Shown here: positions 26,622-35,861 of the stretch, one piece after another | How the letters are laid out: the number at the start of each line of letters is the position of its first letter | How positions within the stretch are numbered: the stretch's first letter is position 1 | Assembly: GCA_905181855.1 (NCBI GenBank) | Contig: CAJIZE010000001.1 | Span: 1-64,000 of the forward strand | Source: an uncultured Flavobacteriales bacterium | GTDB taxonomy: Bacteria; Bacteroidota; Bacteroidia; Flavobacteriales_G; Salibacteraceae | Direction: 5' to 3' | DNA: 64,000 nt | Translations under genes and position numbers: made by a program | The notes under the pieces: generated by a model | Databases searched by the model: none | Told to the model about the DNA's origin: nothing | What the model saw: the letters and a program-made list of their open reading frames with translations, nothing else

Positions 26622-26710
26622 TACTCGGAGCACTGCTTTTACTAATCGCATTTTGCTCAACAACCACCAGTTTAGCGATGGTTTACAAGTTTAACAAAAA
26701 ACCAAAGTGA
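26606..26710 (+). CDS. Possible 34-residue membrane peptide
   Basis: ATG at 26606, inside the preceding small ORF in another frame. The product is a single predicted membrane helix (IVLGALLLLIAFCSTTTSLAMVY) with a lysine-rich tail KFNKKPK, i.e. N-out/C-in topology by the positive-inside rule. The stop is 15 bp from the end of convergent alr. Too short for a family match by eye; the composition is that of real small membrane proteins. Confidence 0.4.
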   Translation: MEKTIVLGALLLLIAFCSTTTSLAMVYKFNKKPK

Positions 26711-26724
26711 GTTGATCGTTGATT

Positions 26725-27858
26725 TTAACTGTAGATTCGTCTTACTCTCGATGAAATATCGGTAAGCACTTCGTAAGGAATAGTTCCTGCCATTTCAGAA
26801 AATTGGGCTAGCGTAAAATGTTCTCCAAAAACTTCAACTGCATCTCCAACCTTACAGGTAATATTGGAGATGTCTAACACGGTAATATCCATGCTTATAT
26901 TGCCAACAATTGGCGCCATGCCTCCATTTAAATAAAGCCCCCCTTTGTTACTTAAACTGCGAGAAAGGCCATCGGCATAACCTAAAAACACGATGGCTAT
27001 TTCCATATCGTTTTCGGCAATTTTAGATCGGTTGTAACCGATGGCTTCCCCCTTTTTAACTTTTTTAATTTGCGCAATGTGGCTAAACAACGAACACACC
27101 ATTTGGAGTTTTCCTTCGGTTATTTGGTTTGGTGAAAAACCGTACAAACCAATTCCTAACCTTACCATATCCATCTGGTAATCACCAAAACGCTCAATAC
27201 CCGATGAGTTTAATACATGCTTCATAGGTTGGTGCACAAAACCTACAACCAGCTTTTGGTACAACAATTCAAACTTTTCAATTTGGGATAGCGTAAAGTT
27301 ATCCATGCTTTCGTCATCGGCTGCAGCCAAATGAGTGAAAACAGACTCAACTTTAAGCTGGTTGTTTTCTTTAATAAGTTTTGAAGCTTCATTTAAATCC
27401 TCTTCCATCATTCCCAATCGATGCATTCCAGTATCAATCTTGATATGAATTGGTAATTCGCCCAAAAGTTGATAAGCACCATTGCTTTGAAGTACTTCTA
27501 GGTAATCTTTCAGAAGCGACAAACTATAAACTTCAGGTTCGATTTGATACCGAATAATGTTGTCGAAACAGTGTGGTTCAGGATTAAAAACCATCAGCTT
27601 ACCTTCATATCCTGCACGGCGCAACTCAACGGCTTCATCTGTGTAAGCTACCGCTAAGTAGTCTACTTTTTCCTCATTTAAAACTTCCGACATTTTTGAT
27701 AAACCCAAGCCATATGCAAAAGCTTTTACCATCACAATAAGTTTGGTTTTGGGTTTAAGCAAACTTTTGTAATAGTTTAAGTTGTGCTTAAAAGCGGATA
27801 GGTTTATTTTAAATAAAGTTTTATGTGTTTTAGGAGAGAGAAACCGAATGTTTTTCAT
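26725..27858 (-). CDS. alr: Alanine racemase
   Basis: 377 residues, fold-type III PLP enzyme making D-alanine for peptidoglycan. PLP Lys is K45 in MVKAFAYG; the second catalytic residue (Tyr in GYNRSK) is present, as are IKIDTGMHRLGM and MDITVLDIS. Starts 6 bp after tdk ends, forming a tdk-alr operon. Length normal. Confidence 0.95.
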   Translation of the reverse strand: MKNIRFLSPKTHKTLFKINLSAFKHNLNYYKSLLKPKTKLIVMVKAFAYGLGLSKMSEVLNEEKVDYLAVAYTDEAVELRRAGYEGKLMVFNPEPHCFDNIIRYQIEPEVYSLSLLKDYLEVLQSNGAYQLLGELPIHIKIDTGMHRLGMMEEDLNEASKLIKENNQLKVESVFTHLAAADDESMDNFTLSQIEKFELLYQKLVVGFVHQPMKHVLNSSGIERFGDYQMDMVRLGIGLYGFSPNQITEGKLQMVCSLFSHIAQIKKVKKGEAIGYNRSKIAENDMEIAIVFLGYADGLSRSLSNKGGLYLNGGMAPIVGNISMDITVLDISNITCKVGDAVEVFGEHFTLAQFSEMAGTIPYEVLTDISSRVRRIYS

Positions 27859-27864
27859 GTAGCC

Positions 27865-28470
27865 TTAGCTCTGTTTTTTAATCTCCTCTTCTTCTTGATT
27901 TATGGCTTCTAAATAAGCATCTCTTGACAACGGAACGTACGATTCTTTTTCGCCCAACTTAACCACTCCTTGATCTGCATTTAATCGATGCGAATAATGT
28001 GCAAGTTTACCTGTATTTACGCAAATGGCGTGCACCTTGGTTACGTATTCGGCAATAGCTAACAACTGAGGCATTGGCCCAAAAGGTCGTCCTTTAAAAT
28101 CCATATCAAGCCCAGCAACGATTACACGAATTCCACTATTTGCCAACTGATTGCAAACTTCGGGTAGGTTATCATCAAAAAATTGCGCTTCGTCAATACC
28201 AACAACTTCTACGTCGTTTGCCAATAAAAGAATATTGCTTGAAGTAGATACCGGTGTTGAGTTTATTGCATTTGAATCGTGCGAAACAACTTCATCTTCA
28301 GAGTAGCGGGTATCAATTTTTGGCTTAAAAATTTCTACCTTTTGTTTGGCTATTATAGAGCGTTTTAACCGGCGAATAAGTTCTTCGGTTTTACCCGAGA
28401 ACATTGAACCACAAATGACCTCAATCCACCCTGAGCTTTTATGTTTATTTACTTTATTTTCTAAAAACAT
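27865..28470 (-). CDS. tdk: Thymidine kinase (type II)
   Basis: 201 residues. Walker A GSMFSGKT (21-28), catalytic D93-E94 in GIDEAQFF. The usual four-Cys zinc site is degraded: CVNTG in place of CxxCG and PLSRDAY where a Cys pair would stand. I recall that Bacteroidota enzymes commonly lack this site, so loss of function is not implied. Salvages thymidine to dTMP. First gene of the tdk-alr operon; divergent from the gene at 28547. Confidence 0.93.
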   Translation of the reverse strand: MFLENKVNKHKSSGWIEVICGSMFSGKTEELIRRLKRSIIAKQKVEIFKPKIDTRYSEDEVVSHDSNAINSTPVSTSSNILLLANDVEVVGIDEAQFFDDNLPEVCNQLANSGIRVIVAGLDMDFKGRPFGPMPQLLAIAEYVTKVHAICVNTGKLAHYSHRLNADQGVVKLGEKESYVPLSRDAYLEAINQEEEEIKKQS

Positions 28471-28513
28471 ACGTTGTCATTCAAATCATCGTTCGGTATT
28501 AGGCAAAACTACA

Positions 28514-28521
28514 TAAATTTG
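28514..28521 (+). promoter_or_regulatory. -7 promoter element (TAAATTTG)
   Basis: Perfect TAnnTTTG match 25 nt before the gene at 28547, in the 76-bp gap shared with divergent tdk. No clear TTG at the usual spacing. Confidence 0.45.
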
Positions 28522-28546
28522 CCGCTAACAAAGTGCAAAACCCCTA

Positions 28547-29233
28547 ATGGAAAGTTTAAAAGATATCAAGCTTGAAATAATTCGTTTAAGCGAGGCGATT
28601 GGTCAATTAGCTACCCGCTCAGATAGCTTCGTGGAGCTTCAAAACGAATTGAAGGCATTGTCAAGCGATCTTTTAGAAAAAGTGCATTTGTTGAAATTTG
28701 CAAGCCATATTTTAGATGATGTTAAGCCATTGGTTGATGTCCCAGCTGCTGTTGAGCCAATAATAGAGCCCCCGCAAGAGCTGGAGCCAGTTGAAGAGGT
28801 TGTTGAAGAAATAACTGTTGAGGCAATGGAGGAAGAATCAATTATAGAAGTTGAAGAAACGCCAATTGAGGAACCAACTGTAGAGCCAGAAGTTAACGTT
28901 TTGAAAGACGACGTTTCGTTAAACGATAAAATTTCTAACCTCAGTAAATCTGATAGTCTTGCCAGTAGATTACAACAGCAACCAATTAAAAATTTAAAAA
29001 CTGCCATTGGATTAAACGAGCGTTTTTTGTTTGCTAACGAACTTTTTAGAGGCGATGGCATTGAGTACCAAAGAGCCATTGAAGAGTTCAACCATCTTGA
29101 GTCAATGGATTCGGCAATGAAACTGATTACTCACAAATATGGCAAAGTATACTCTTGGGATTTTGAAGACCGAACCGTACTTTCTTTCTTGGAGTATCTT
29201 GAAAGGCGCTACCGTTATAAAGATTCAGCCTAA
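28547..29233 (+). CDS. Uncharacterised Bacteroidota protein with acidic linker
   Basis: 228 residues, no signal peptide. N-terminal helical segment (1-62), then a Glu/Val/Pro-rich linker at about 65-125 (repeated PVEEVVEE-like units), then a C-terminal domain from about 130 with AIGLNERFLFANELFRGD and AIEEFNHLESMDSAMKLI. I have seen that C-terminal pattern in other unannotated Bacteroidota proteins, but no function is known to me. It is 2 bp upstream of rsmI in the same direction. Confidence 0.8.
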   Translation: MESLKDIKLEIIRLSEAIGQLATRSDSFVELQNELKALSSDLLEKVHLLKFASHILDDVKPLVDVPAAVEPIIEPPQELEPVEEVVEEITVEAMEEESIIEVEETPIEEPTVEPEVNVLKDDVSLNDKISNLSKSDSLASRLQQQPIKNLKTAIGLNERFLFANELFRGDGIEYQRAIEEFNHLESMDSAMKLITHKYGKVYSWDFEDRTVLSFLEYLERRYRYKDSA

Positions 29234-29235
29234 TT

Positions 29236-29904
29236 ATGGGTGATTTAATTATAGTTCCAACGCCTGTTGGCAATTTGGGCGACATTACCTTGCGTGCACT
29301 TGAAACATTTAAATCGTGCGATTTGATTTTAGCTGAAGACACCCGTGTGTCAAGCAAGCTGTTGAACCACTACGACATCAAAAAACCTTTGCAAGCTTTT
29401 CATCTCGCCAACGAACACAAAGTGGTGGGTAGAGTAGTTGAAACTATTGAAAACAACGAAATTACGGTGTTGATTTCTGATGCCGGAACGCCGGCCATTT
29501 CAGATCCTGGTTATTTGTTGGTTAGGGCTTGTATTGAAAAAGGAATTAGAGTAGAATGTTTGCCTGGCGCAACAGCTTTTGTGCCTGCTTTGGTTACTTC
29601 AGGCTTGCCGTGCGACGCTTTTGTGTTTGATGGTTTTTTGCCTCATAAAAAAGGGCGAATGAAAAAGTTAGAGCACTTAAAAAGCATTGGCAAAACCATT
29701 GTGCTTTATGAATCGCCGCACAGACTAATGAAATTACTTGGCGAGCTAAAAGAATATTTTGATGATGACACACCAGTTGTGGTTTCAAGAGAAATATCAA
29801 AAAAGTTTGAAGAAACAATACGAGGCACAGCTGCTGAACTCGAACAACACTTCACCACCAAACCACCAAAAGGCGAGTTTGTTGTAGTCATCGGAAGCAA
29901 GTAA
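29236..29904 (+). CDS. rsmI: 16S rRNA (cytidine-1402-2'-O)-methyltransferase
   Basis: 222 residues, tetrapyrrole-methylase fold. Motifs: PTPVGNLGDITLRALE at the N-terminus, AEDTRVSSKLLNHY, SDAGTPAISDPGY, and LPGATAFVPALVTSGLP. Methylates C1402 of 16S rRNA in the decoding centre. Slightly shorter than the E. coli enzyme, lacking part of the C-terminal extension, as usual for this lineage. Confidence 0.94.
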   Translation: MGDLIIVPTPVGNLGDITLRALETFKSCDLILAEDTRVSSKLLNHYDIKKPLQAFHLANEHKVVGRVVETIENNEITVLISDAGTPAISDPGYLLVRACIEKGIRVECLPGATAFVPALVTSGLPCDAFVFDGFLPHKKGRMKKLEHLKSIGKTIVLYESPHRLMKLLGELKEYFDDDTPVVVSREISKKFEETIRGTAAELEQHFTTKPPKGEFVVVIGSK

Positions 29905-30168
29905 TCTTTGTTCCTATTAATTAGCTTTCTTTAGTCCGGTTGGTTAACACTAGGTCACCCTGAAGAACCCTTAGTGTTTCGCTTTTTCGAAATGTATCGA
30001 AGGGTCGAAGGACCATGCTTTTTGACGCACCCGTCATTGCGATAGCAGTGCAGCGGAAAGAACAATATCAAAGGTGGTTGAGCTTGTCGAAATCCTGGCA
30101 TAGTGTTCAAACCCTCTTTCACCTTGTTACAAAGATTTTCATCAGGCATCAAAATTTATTTTTCATAG
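29905..30168. other. Gene-free stretch holding fragments of dispersed repeats
   Basis: No convincing gene in the gap between rsmI and the next CDS. It contains an imperfect hairpin element (29968-30005), a CCGTCATTGCGA motif (30031-30042) and TTGAGCTTGTCGAAAT (30078-30093), all of a kind scattered in Bacteroidota intergenic DNA. Frames here are broken and low in coding character. Confidence 0.6.
29968..30005. repeat. Dispersed hairpin repeat, copy 1
   Basis: Imperfect hairpin CCCTT..TTTCG-loop-CGAAA..AAGGG. The core AGTGTTTCGCTTTTT-CGAAATG and the closing CGAAGGGT recur at 36603-36640, 6.6 kb away. Confidence 0.6.
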
Positions 30169-30176
30169 TACATTTG
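30169..30176 (+). promoter_or_regulatory. -7 promoter element (TACATTTG)
   Basis: Perfect TAnnTTTG match, 47 nt before the start of the oxidoreductase gene at 30224. Confidence 0.45.
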
Positions 30177-30223
30177 GAATCTCATCATCAATAAATAGAA
30201 CAGAAGTCAATCCACAATAAAAA

Positions 30224-31240
30224 ATGAAAGCTATTTTCTTAACCAAAAACGGAGGCGCTGAAACAGCCTTTAAAATTAAAGAAACAGACAAACCAACCAT
30301 TAAGCCAGATCAGGTTTTAATAAAAATAGATGCCTTTGGATTAAACTATGCTGATGTTTTGGCCCGCAAAGGGTTGTATGGCGACGCACCACCATTGCCA
30401 AGTATACTTGGTTACGAATGTGTTGGAACCGTCGAAGAAGTAGGTTCGGAGGTAACAAATATTGAAACAGGGAAAAAGGTTTTGGCTTTTACCAGATTTG
30501 GAAGTTATGCTGAATATGTTGCATCAAGTCATTTAGCGGTAGTAGAATTACCTGATGGAATTGACAACGGCTCTGCAGTAGCATTAGGCACTCAATACAC
30601 TACCGCCTACTATGCTGCTTACGAAGCCATTAATTTAACCGAAAAAGACATTGTTTTAGTACTTTCAGCTGCAGGCGGAGTTGGTACAGGCTTAATTCAA
30701 CTTGCTAAAGCAAAAGGCTGTAGAGTAATTGCCGGTATTGGTAATGAAAACAAAACAGAGTATGTAAAAAATATTGGTGCTGATGATGTTGTAGTTTATG
30801 GAAACAACGATTTAAACGAAGAAATAAAGAAAACTTTAGGTACTCGCCGTGTTGATGTCATCTTTGATCCAATTGGCGGAGCATTCTTTAAAAAAGGATT
30901 AAAATCATTAAACTTTGGAGGTAAAATAATAAGCTTTGGTGCAGCATCAAGATCAGGTAAAGGCGCCATTTCGCTGCTTAAATTACTGTTTGGTTATGGC
31001 TTTTTTACACCGGTTAAATTCTTAATGAAATCGCAAAGTTTGGTAGGTGTTAATATGCTCCGCATAGCCGATCATCGTACCGACATACTTTCGATTTGTT
31101 TAAAAAATGTGGTTTCGTTGTTTGAACAAGAGGTAATTACTCCGTATGTTGGTGGGGTATACAAAGCCAACGAAATAGCAACGGCTCATGCGTTTTTAGA
31201 AAGCAGAAAATCGAAAGGTAAAATAGTTGTAGAATGGTAA
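30224..31240 (+). CDS. Zinc-independent MDR oxidoreductase (quinone reductase-like)
   Basis: 338 residues, medium-chain dehydrogenase/reductase. N-terminal GroES-like domain (QVLIKIDAFGLNYADVLARKG, GYECVGTVEEVG) without the zinc-binding Cys set, then a Rossmann domain with SAAGGVGTGLIQLAKAKG for NADPH. It resembles quinone oxidoreductase and VAT-1-like proteins; substrate unknown. The final bases overlap the start of the secreted protease gene by 7 nt. Confidence 0.88.
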   Translation: MKAIFLTKNGGAETAFKIKETDKPTIKPDQVLIKIDAFGLNYADVLARKGLYGDAPPLPSILGYECVGTVEEVGSEVTNIETGKKVLAFTRFGSYAEYVASSHLAVVELPDGIDNGSAVALGTQYTTAYYAAYEAINLTEKDIVLVLSAAGGVGTGLIQLAKAKGCRVIAGIGNENKTEYVKNIGADDVVVYGNNDLNEEIKKTLGTRRVDVIFDPIGGAFFKKGLKSLNFGGKIISFGAASRSGKGAISLLKLLFGYGFFTPVKFLMKSQSLVGVNMLRIADHRTDILSICLKNVVSLFEQEVITPYVGGVYKANEIATAHAFLESRKSKGKIVVEW

Positions 31241-33324
31241 AGGCACGATTAATTGGAACCTTAATTTTAGTGTTTTTAGCACAATTTAGTTTTGGGCAAG
31301 AATCAGAATCAAAGAACGGATGGAACTTACCCGCCAGCGGAACCATCAGAATATTAATGGTTTTTGTTGAAATTGATTACGACAACACCCCGAGTCTCCA
31401 AAAGTATGAGGCTTGGCCAAAAGGAGAATTACCTCCTGATGCAGATCAGGTTTTCGACCCTCAGTATAGCGATAACTTAAAAGGAAGAATATCGCAGTAT
31501 TTTGATGAATCATCGTTTGGGCAATACAAAGTGCTTGGCGATTATTTTCATGAACCAATTACAATAAAAGAGTCCGAATTAGGCAGCAGAGTGAGCAGGT
31601 ATGGCGTAATGCAATATGTATCGAATTACATGACCGAAAAAGGAGTAAAATCGGGCAGCGGATTGGGCTTTAATGATTTCGATTTATGGACAAACAATGA
31701 AAGAGCAGGTAAATTAAAAATTGCCGAACCAGATGGAGGTATTGATCACATTATGATGGTAGTTCGTAATTTTCATGGCGTGGGTTTAAGCACTGGGTTT
31801 GCAAGCCAAGGTTCGTTTGGAAAAATAAACGGTAAAAAATCAGATTCACATTCGGTATTTGCCGGAACCGATTTTCAGATTATGCGCCACGAGTACAGTC
31901 ATTTGGTTTTTGGAGGTAATAATTTTCACTGCGGCGGAGGTCAGCACAACGGCGGTGGCACCAACTATTTTATTCCGCTTCAAGGCGGATGGAGCACCAT
32001 GGGCAATTACAACAGTATGTTTATGACTTGCAATGCTTGGGATAGAGACCGGTTAAATTGGATTCATCCCGAAAAGGAGTTCACCATTTCGGCAATAGAA
32101 CAAAGTTCCGTTAAAGAAGTAAACGCCGATTTATCATTGGAAAAAGCAGCTAAACCAATCACTTTTATTCTGCGCGATTTTGTAACATCTGGTGATGCAA
32201 TTCGAGTTAAGTTGCCTTATTTAGACAGCACTGAATACGAACAATGGATTTGGATTGAGAATCACCAAACAGAAGCATTCAACAAGAGTCCTTTTGATCA
32301 ATTTCTATATACCAATGAGCCATGCAAACCAAAAGCAAAGCCCGGTATATACATGTATTTACAGGTGGATAAAAACATCAAAAAGGGACAAAAAACATTT
32401 AAAGGCTACGGTGATTACCTACGAGTAATGCCCGCCAATGGTTTTTATGATGCGTTTACTGAAACAGAAAAAACCAAAACCAATTGTGTAAACAACATGC
32501 CTGTAAATGCTTTTTACAAAAAACGAAATTTTATGAATCCGTTAACCGGAACTAGCGATGTAGAAAACACGGTAACCGATAAAATGGGTAAAGAGAAAGG
32601 ATCAGAACCCGATGGTAAAATAACCAGGGACGAAACAGACTTTAAATGGGTGGAGAAAAGAAACGGAACCTACCAAAGTGAGTTGCAACATATGGGAACG
32701 CCAGCTCATGCTTTTGGTCTTGGTTCAAACGATGAAGTATCAATGGGTACAAACCCACCTTCATCAAGCGTGATGACCTTGGTTAGTTTGGATACCGATA
32801 TGTTAAAATCGCGAAAGCCAAACAACCGTAAAGTGGTTTTAAACGGAATTAAAATAAAGGTGCTTTCTGAAAACCAAGATGGAAGTATTACGGTTGAGGT
32901 AGGTTACAACAACACCACGATTAACGAAAACCAAAGATGGTGTGCTGATAGTATTGTGCTGCCCAACATAAAGCAAAACGAGCCTAGTTTAGTGTTGGTC
33001 GAAGGCAAAACCATTCGAATAGATAGAGGGTTTACGCCTACCAGAGTATCAAATCCGGATACGCTTAACCACCAAACCCTTTTTACCTTGCCAACCACTT
33101 TTACAATTGCTGAAAACAGCACGGTTCAGTTGAATAAAAAAGCAGGGTTAGAGTTGAGGAATAAATCAACAATGATTTTAAAAAGTGGAAGCACTTTGAA
33201 TCTTCACCGAAGAGCAAACCTTATAGTATCTGATGACTCCAGAATAATTCTTGAAGATGGAGCAAACATCAACCATAAATCAAGACGGAAAGCTAAAAAG
33301 CTTGCCTTCTTATTTGAACTGTAG
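31234..33324 (+). CDS. Secreted zinc metalloprotease, M6-like
   Basis: 696 residues with a signal peptide (MVKARLIGTLILVFLAQFSFGQ). HEYSH zinc motif with H219, E220 and H223, followed by a Gly/His-rich segment (FHCGGGQHNGGG) and GGWSTMGNYNSMF, resembling the M6 (immune inhibitor A) layout. The last 75 residues show a short repeating strand pattern (LELRNKSTMILKSGSTLNLH, then DSRIILEDGANI) like a small beta-helix. No T9SS sorting domain is visible, so it may stay in the periplasm or leave by another route. The start overlaps the preceding gene. Confidence 0.8.
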   Translation: MVKARLIGTLILVFLAQFSFGQESESKNGWNLPASGTIRILMVFVEIDYDNTPSLQKYEAWPKGELPPDADQVFDPQYSDNLKGRISQYFDESSFGQYKVLGDYFHEPITIKESELGSRVSRYGVMQYVSNYMTEKGVKSGSGLGFNDFDLWTNNERAGKLKIAEPDGGIDHIMMVVRNFHGVGLSTGFASQGSFGKINGKKSDSHSVFAGTDFQIMRHEYSHLVFGGNNFHCGGGQHNGGGTNYFIPLQGGWSTMGNYNSMFMTCNAWDRDRLNWIHPEKEFTISAIEQSSVKEVNADLSLEKAAKPITFILRDFVTSGDAIRVKLPYLDSTEYEQWIWIENHQTEAFNKSPFDQFLYTNEPCKPKAKPGIYMYLQVDKNIKKGQKTFKGYGDYLRVMPANGFYDAFTETEKTKTNCVNNMPVNAFYKKRNFMNPLTGTSDVENTVTDKMGKEKGSEPDGKITRDETDFKWVEKRNGTYQSELQHMGTPAHAFGLGSNDEVSMGTNPPSSSVMTLVSLDTDMLKSRKPNNRKVVLNGIKIKVLSENQDGSITVEVGYNNTTINENQRWCADSIVLPNIKQNEPSLVLVEGKTIRIDRGFTPTRVSNPDTLNHQTLFTLPTTFTIAENSTVQLNKKAGLELRNKSTMILKSGSTLNLHRRANLIVSDDSRIILEDGANINHKSRRKAKKLAFLFEL

Positions 33325-33338
33325 TTTCTCTTTTGGGG

Positions 33339-34679
33339 TTATTTAAACAACCTAAACAAGTCGTTTCCGTTGGCAAACAACAACAACGAAATCAACAATA
33401 CAAAGCCTGCTAATTGAGCGTACTCCATAAATTTATCGCCCGGTTTACGGCCCGAAATCATTTCGTAGAGTAAGAACATTACATGACCGCCATCCAAAGC
33501 CGGAATAGGTAAAATGTTCATGAACGCTAATATGATGGAAAGAAAAGCTGTGATTTCCCAGAAGGCTTGCCAGTTCCATGATGAAGGAAACAAACCACCC
33601 AAAGCACCAAAACCACCCAAGCCTTTGTAAGCGCCGGTGTCGGGGTTCAGAATCAATTTAAATTGACGAACATAAGAACCTAGTTTATCAAGAGCTTTGT
33701 TTATTCCCGCAGGAAAAGAAGCTAATAAACCGTATTTTAAACTCGCAAATTCGTAAATACCTAATCTTTCTAAATTCTTATAGTTTACAAATCCAGTGTT
33801 GAAACCAATTTGATTTAGATCATTAATAAACAAATCCAGCTCAACATTTTCACTATCTCTGATCACCCCAACCATAGCATTTTCATTGGTGTAATTTTTT
33901 AACTCCATCTGAAGCTGATCGTAGTATTTCACCTCTTTACCATTTACTGAAACAATTTGATCTTTCGGTAAAATCAAACCAACGTTTTCTGACTCAGGAG
34001 ATACTTGAGCAACAATAGTTGGAATACGAGCATATACTATTTGACGTGCATCGTTGTCGATTAAATTTTCGATGAAATCTTCAGGAACATCAATAGAAAT
34101 TATTGAGCCGTTTCGTTCAATTTCCATTGCTCCACCATAAAGCATTTCGGGCATAACATCGCCTAGCTTTTCAATTTTGGTGTTGTTGATTGATAAAATT
34201 TTATCGCCGTTCATTAAACCTACTTCATAAGCCATGCTGTCAACACACCAAATTCCGTCGGTTAGGTTTTCATTAGGTAAATATTTTTCGCCCCAAACAA
34301 ACAAAGTCATTGAGTAAATAAACATAGCTAAAAGCAAGTTTACTGTAACTCCACCAACCATAATAATTAGTCGTTGCCAAGTAGGTTTTGATCTAAATTC
34401 ATCTGGTTTTGGAGGTAAAGCCATTTGCTCTTTGTCCATGCTCTCATCAATCATTCCGGCAATTTTTACATAGCCTCCAAGTGGCAACCATCCAATACCG
34501 TATTCGGTATCGCCTCGTTTAAATTTAAATAGCGAAAACCAAGGATCAAAAAATAAGTAAAATTTTTCTACTCGGGTTTTAAAAAGCTTAGCAGGTATAA
34601 AGTGCCCAAGTTCGTGCAGAACCACCAATATTGATAAACTAGCAATTAGCTGAACTGCTTTTATAAAAAAATCTTCCAT
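33339..34679 (-). CDS. rseP: RIP intramembrane zinc protease (site-2 protease)
   Basis: 446 residues, M50 family. Active-site LHELGH (H22, E23, H26) in the first helix, the second site NILPIPALDGGH in a late helix, and PDZ-like regions between (MNGDKILSINNTK; DQIVSVNGKEV). It cuts membrane-bound anti-sigma factors or signal peptides. Starts 3 bp after dxr ends; the dxr-rseP pairing is common in bacteria. Confidence 0.93.
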   Translation of the reverse strand: MEDFFIKAVQLIASLSILVVLHELGHFIPAKLFKTRVEKFYLFFDPWFSLFKFKRGDTEYGIGWLPLGGYVKIAGMIDESMDKEQMALPPKPDEFRSKPTWQRLIIMVGGVTVNLLLAMFIYSMTLFVWGEKYLPNENLTDGIWCVDSMAYEVGLMNGDKILSINNTKIEKLGDVMPEMLYGGAMEIERNGSIISIDVPEDFIENLIDNDARQIVYARIPTIVAQVSPESENVGLILPKDQIVSVNGKEVKYYDQLQMELKNYTNENAMVGVIRDSENVELDLFINDLNQIGFNTGFVNYKNLERLGIYEFASLKYGLLASFPAGINKALDKLGSYVRQFKLILNPDTGAYKGLGGFGALGGLFPSSWNWQAFWEITAFLSIILAFMNILPIPALDGGHVMFLLYEMISGRKPGDKFMEYAQLAGFVLLISLLLFANGNDLFRLFK

Positions 34680-34682
34680 TAC

Positions 34683-35861
34683 TTATATTAAATCGTTTGC
34701 AATTTTACGAGCCTCTGTGTCGGTTTCAACATATTGCTCGTAGGTAGGTTTGTTGATAAATACAACTTTGTCCATTGTTTGTTCAATTACTTCTGGCATC
34801 CTTAAAAACGATATTTTATCGTGTAAAAAAGCATCAACTACAACTTCGTTGGCAGCATTTAAAACACAGGCGCTATTGCCTCCTTTGATCAATGCATCAA
34901 ACGCCAATTGTAAATTTTTAAACGTTTTTATATCTGGTTTTTCGAACGATAAATTCGGATAATCCATAAAGTTAAAACGTGCGAAACTCGATTTCATTCT
35001 ATCTGGATAAGCCATAGCGTATTGAATAGGTAATTTCATATCAGGCAAACCCATCTGAGCTTTCATAGATCCATCTTCAAACTGAACAATTGAATGAATT
35101 ATACTTTGCGGATGAACGATAATATCGATTTGCTCGGTTTTTAAACCGAACAACCACTTTGCCTCAATTACCTCAAGCCCTTTGTTCATTAACGATGCTG
35201 AATCAATAGTGATTTTTGCACCCATATCCCAATTGGGATGTTTTAAAGCTTGTGCTTTAGTAACTTGCGATAATTGCTCCATTGAATAACCTCTAAAAGG
35301 GCCTCCTGAAGCAGTTAAATATATTTTTTCAATGGGATTGTGAAACTCACCTGCTAAGCATTGAAAAATGGCTGAATGTTCTGAATCAACAGGGTAAAGA
35401 TTAACCGCTTTTTCTTTAGCTAATTTGGTGATTAAGTCGCCGGCAACAACTAAAGTTTCTTTATTGGCTAAAGCAATTTGCTTGCCTGCATTAATGGCAG
35501 AAATGGCAGGCTTTAGGCCTGCATAACCAACCATTGCGGTGAGAACAGTGTTGATGCTTTCCATCTCAACACATTGTGATACAGCCTCGGCTCCTGCATA
35601 AACCTTAATTCCTGCACCCCAAAGTGCATCGCTAACCTCTTGGTATTTGGTTTCGTCTCCAATTACCACAGCATTTGGCTTAAACTTTAAACTTTGTTCA
35701 ATAAGTAGCTTATGGCTTGTATTAGCTGTTAAAAGCTCAACTGAAAAACTTTCAGATTGTTCTTCTAAAACCTCCAATGCTTGAGTTCCGATAGACCCAG
35801 TAGATCCTAGAATAGCTATTCCTCTTTTGGTATTTTCCTCCACGTTTTTCAAAGTCGGCAA
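34683..35861 (-). CDS. dxr: 1-Deoxy-D-xylulose-5-phosphate reductoisomerase
   Basis: 392 residues. Converts DXP to MEP in the non-mevalonate isoprenoid pathway. NADPH loop GSTGSIGTQALEV near 18-30, ANKETLVVAG, metal/substrate motif PVDSEHSAIFQCL and SLMNKGLEVIEA are all present. The start at 35861 gives about 14 extra residues before the fold; a later start is possible. First gene of the dxr-rseP pair. Confidence 0.95.
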   Translation of the reverse strand: MPTLKNVEENTKRGIAILGSTGSIGTQALEVLEEQSESFSVELLTANTSHKLLIEQSLKFKPNAVVIGDETKYQEVSDALWGAGIKVYAGAEAVSQCVEMESINTVLTAMVGYAGLKPAISAINAGKQIALANKETLVVAGDLITKLAKEKAVNLYPVDSEHSAIFQCLAGEFHNPIEKIYLTASGGPFRGYSMEQLSQVTKAQALKHPNWDMGAKITIDSASLMNKGLEVIEAKWLFGLKTEQIDIIVHPQSIIHSIVQFEDGSMKAQMGLPDMKLPIQYAMAYPDRMKSSFARFNFMDYPNLSFEKPDIKTFKNLQLAFDALIKGGNSACVLNAANEVVVDAFLHDKISFLRMPEVIEQTMDKVVFINKPTYEQYVETDTEARKIANDLI

